From: Sphingomonadaceae bacterium
Lineage (GTDB): Bacteria > Pseudomonadota > Alphaproteobacteria > Sphingomonadales > Sphingomonadaceae
Direction: 5' to 3'
DNA: 16,538 nucleotides
Assembly (NCBI GenBank): GCA_019245455.1
Contig: JAFARM010000307.1
Span: 1-16,538 of the forward strand
Below are positions 15,971-16,538 of this stretch, piece after piece (the stretch's first letter is position 1; each line of letters starts with the position of its first letter). The position numbers and the translations under genes are program-made. The notes below the pieces were generated by a model. It saw only the letters and a list, made by a program, of their open reading frames with translations, ran no database searches and was not told the origin of the DNA.

Positions 15971-16538
15971 TGCCTCATCAGCGCTTCCTCGGCCGCCGAC
16001 AAGCCTGCCGTGAAGTCGCGCCCGGTGTCGACGAACGGCAGGCCGACGGCGGCGCATTCGTCCCGCAAGCGGCGGCTGAGCTCGCGCGACACGCCGAGGT
16101 AGTGCGCGACGTGCGCCGGCCCGGTGCGCAGCAGCCAGTCGGTCGGTGGCCCGGCAAAGGCGGCGACGGCCTCGGCCTTGGCCGCGAGGTCGACGTCGGG
16201 GTAGCCGAGGAAGACGGCGCGCACGTCCACGCTGTCGGCGATGAACGCCGCGACCGCCGCCGGCCGCAGATTGACGCCTTCGACCAGATAGTCGCGCCCC
16301 TCGAACACCAGATGGTCGAGCACCGTTTCGGTGAACGGCCACATCGCGTCGGCGGTGGCGGGGTCGTCGCCGTCGGGCACGACGCCGAGCGCCGGAGCGC
16401 CGCGGTGGAGCGCCATCTTCAGCGCGTCGAGCGGGAACCACGGCACGCCGTGGCGGCGGCCCATCCGCCCGGCGAGCAGCGACTTGCCGCTACGGCTCGC
16501 CCCGCCGACGAGGTAGAGCGTCGCTACAGCCGCCCCGC
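15967..16538 (-). CDS. P-loop kinase-like ATPase (5' partial)
   Basis: The frame stays open to the right edge, so the start lies outside the window; 190 residues remain. The P-loop GGASRSGKS is encoded at 16506-16480, preceded by the hydrophobic strand VATLYLV. The ATG at 16464 lies downstream of this P-loop and is not the true start. Further features are FPLDALKMAL, a Walker-B-like strand DYLVEGVNLRP, VRAVFLGYPD and LPFVDTGRDF. The size and layout are those of small nucleoside or adenylate-kinase-like P-loop proteins, but the substrate is unknown. Its stop overlaps the M23 peptidase start by four bases, so the two genes are translationally coupled. Confidence 0.8.
   Translation of the reverse strand, partial: GAAVATLYLVGGASRSGKSLLAGRMGRRHGVPWFPLDALKMALHRGAPALGVVPDGDDPATADAMWPFTETVLDHLVFEGRDYLVEGVNLRPAAVAAFIADSVDVRAVFLGYPDVDLAAKAEAVAAFAGPPTDWLLRTGPAHVAHYLGVSRELSRRLRDECAAVGLPFVDTGRDFTAGLSAAEEALMRQ

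Overview
The window is very GC-rich (nearly all third codon positions are G or C) and reads as ordinary chromosome of an alphaproteobacterium, most likely of the Sphingomonadales. The reasons are the large TonB-dependent receptor with an ITVTGS-type TonB box, the short NfrB/NfrA-like pair, the secreted two-cysteine proteins, and a heat-shock-like promoter before clpB. The genus cannot be fixed from the sequence. No tRNA, rRNA, CRISPR array, insertion sequence, phage gene or integrase was seen, and no gap between genes exceeds about 300 bases.

Layout, left to right. (1) 1-444 is the 3' part of a [2Fe-2S] subunit of a molybdenum hydroxylase. (2) 591-3139 is a two-gene operon (ATGATG overlap) encoding an NfrB-like processive glycosyltransferase and a small NfrA-like outer-membrane protein, a probable exopolysaccharide synthesis and export pair. 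(3) 3136-5466 holds a MerR-family regulator, convergent with the nfrA-like gene (stop codons overlap) and divergent from a stand-alone ATP-dependent DNA ligase. (4) 5692-8316 is clpB behind a good RpoH-like promoter candidate. (5) 8476-9000 (minus) holds two small secreted proteins of unknown function, one with an 18-bp tandem repeat. (6) 9077-12079 (minus) is a TonB-dependent receptor with a strong GC hairpin after it. (7) 12282-13993 (plus, divergent from the receptor) is a two-gene unit: a secreted two-cysteine protein and a TPR plus aspartyl/asparaginyl beta-hydroxylase protein. (8) 13995-14515 (minus) is a ParD/ParE toxin-antitoxin pair with its own promoter. (9) 14579-16538 (minus) holds a YqhA/UPF0114 membrane protein, a secreted M23 peptidase and a P-loop kinase-like protein that runs off the right edge.

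How the genes work together. NfrB and NfrA-like proteins would make and export a glycan; both are shorter than the Escherichia coli proteins, and the c-di-GMP-binding MshEN domain known from E. coli NfrB is absent. The receptor and the divergent hydroxylase unit share one intergenic region with a 7-bp inverted repeat, which may mean common control. ParD/ParE, the kinase/M23 pair and the small secreted pair are each translationally or closely coupled. I did not find a clearly new defence or mobile system; the more unusual points are the reduced NfrB/NfrA pair, the receptor/hydroxylase neighbourhood, the small secreted proteins and the orphan ligase.
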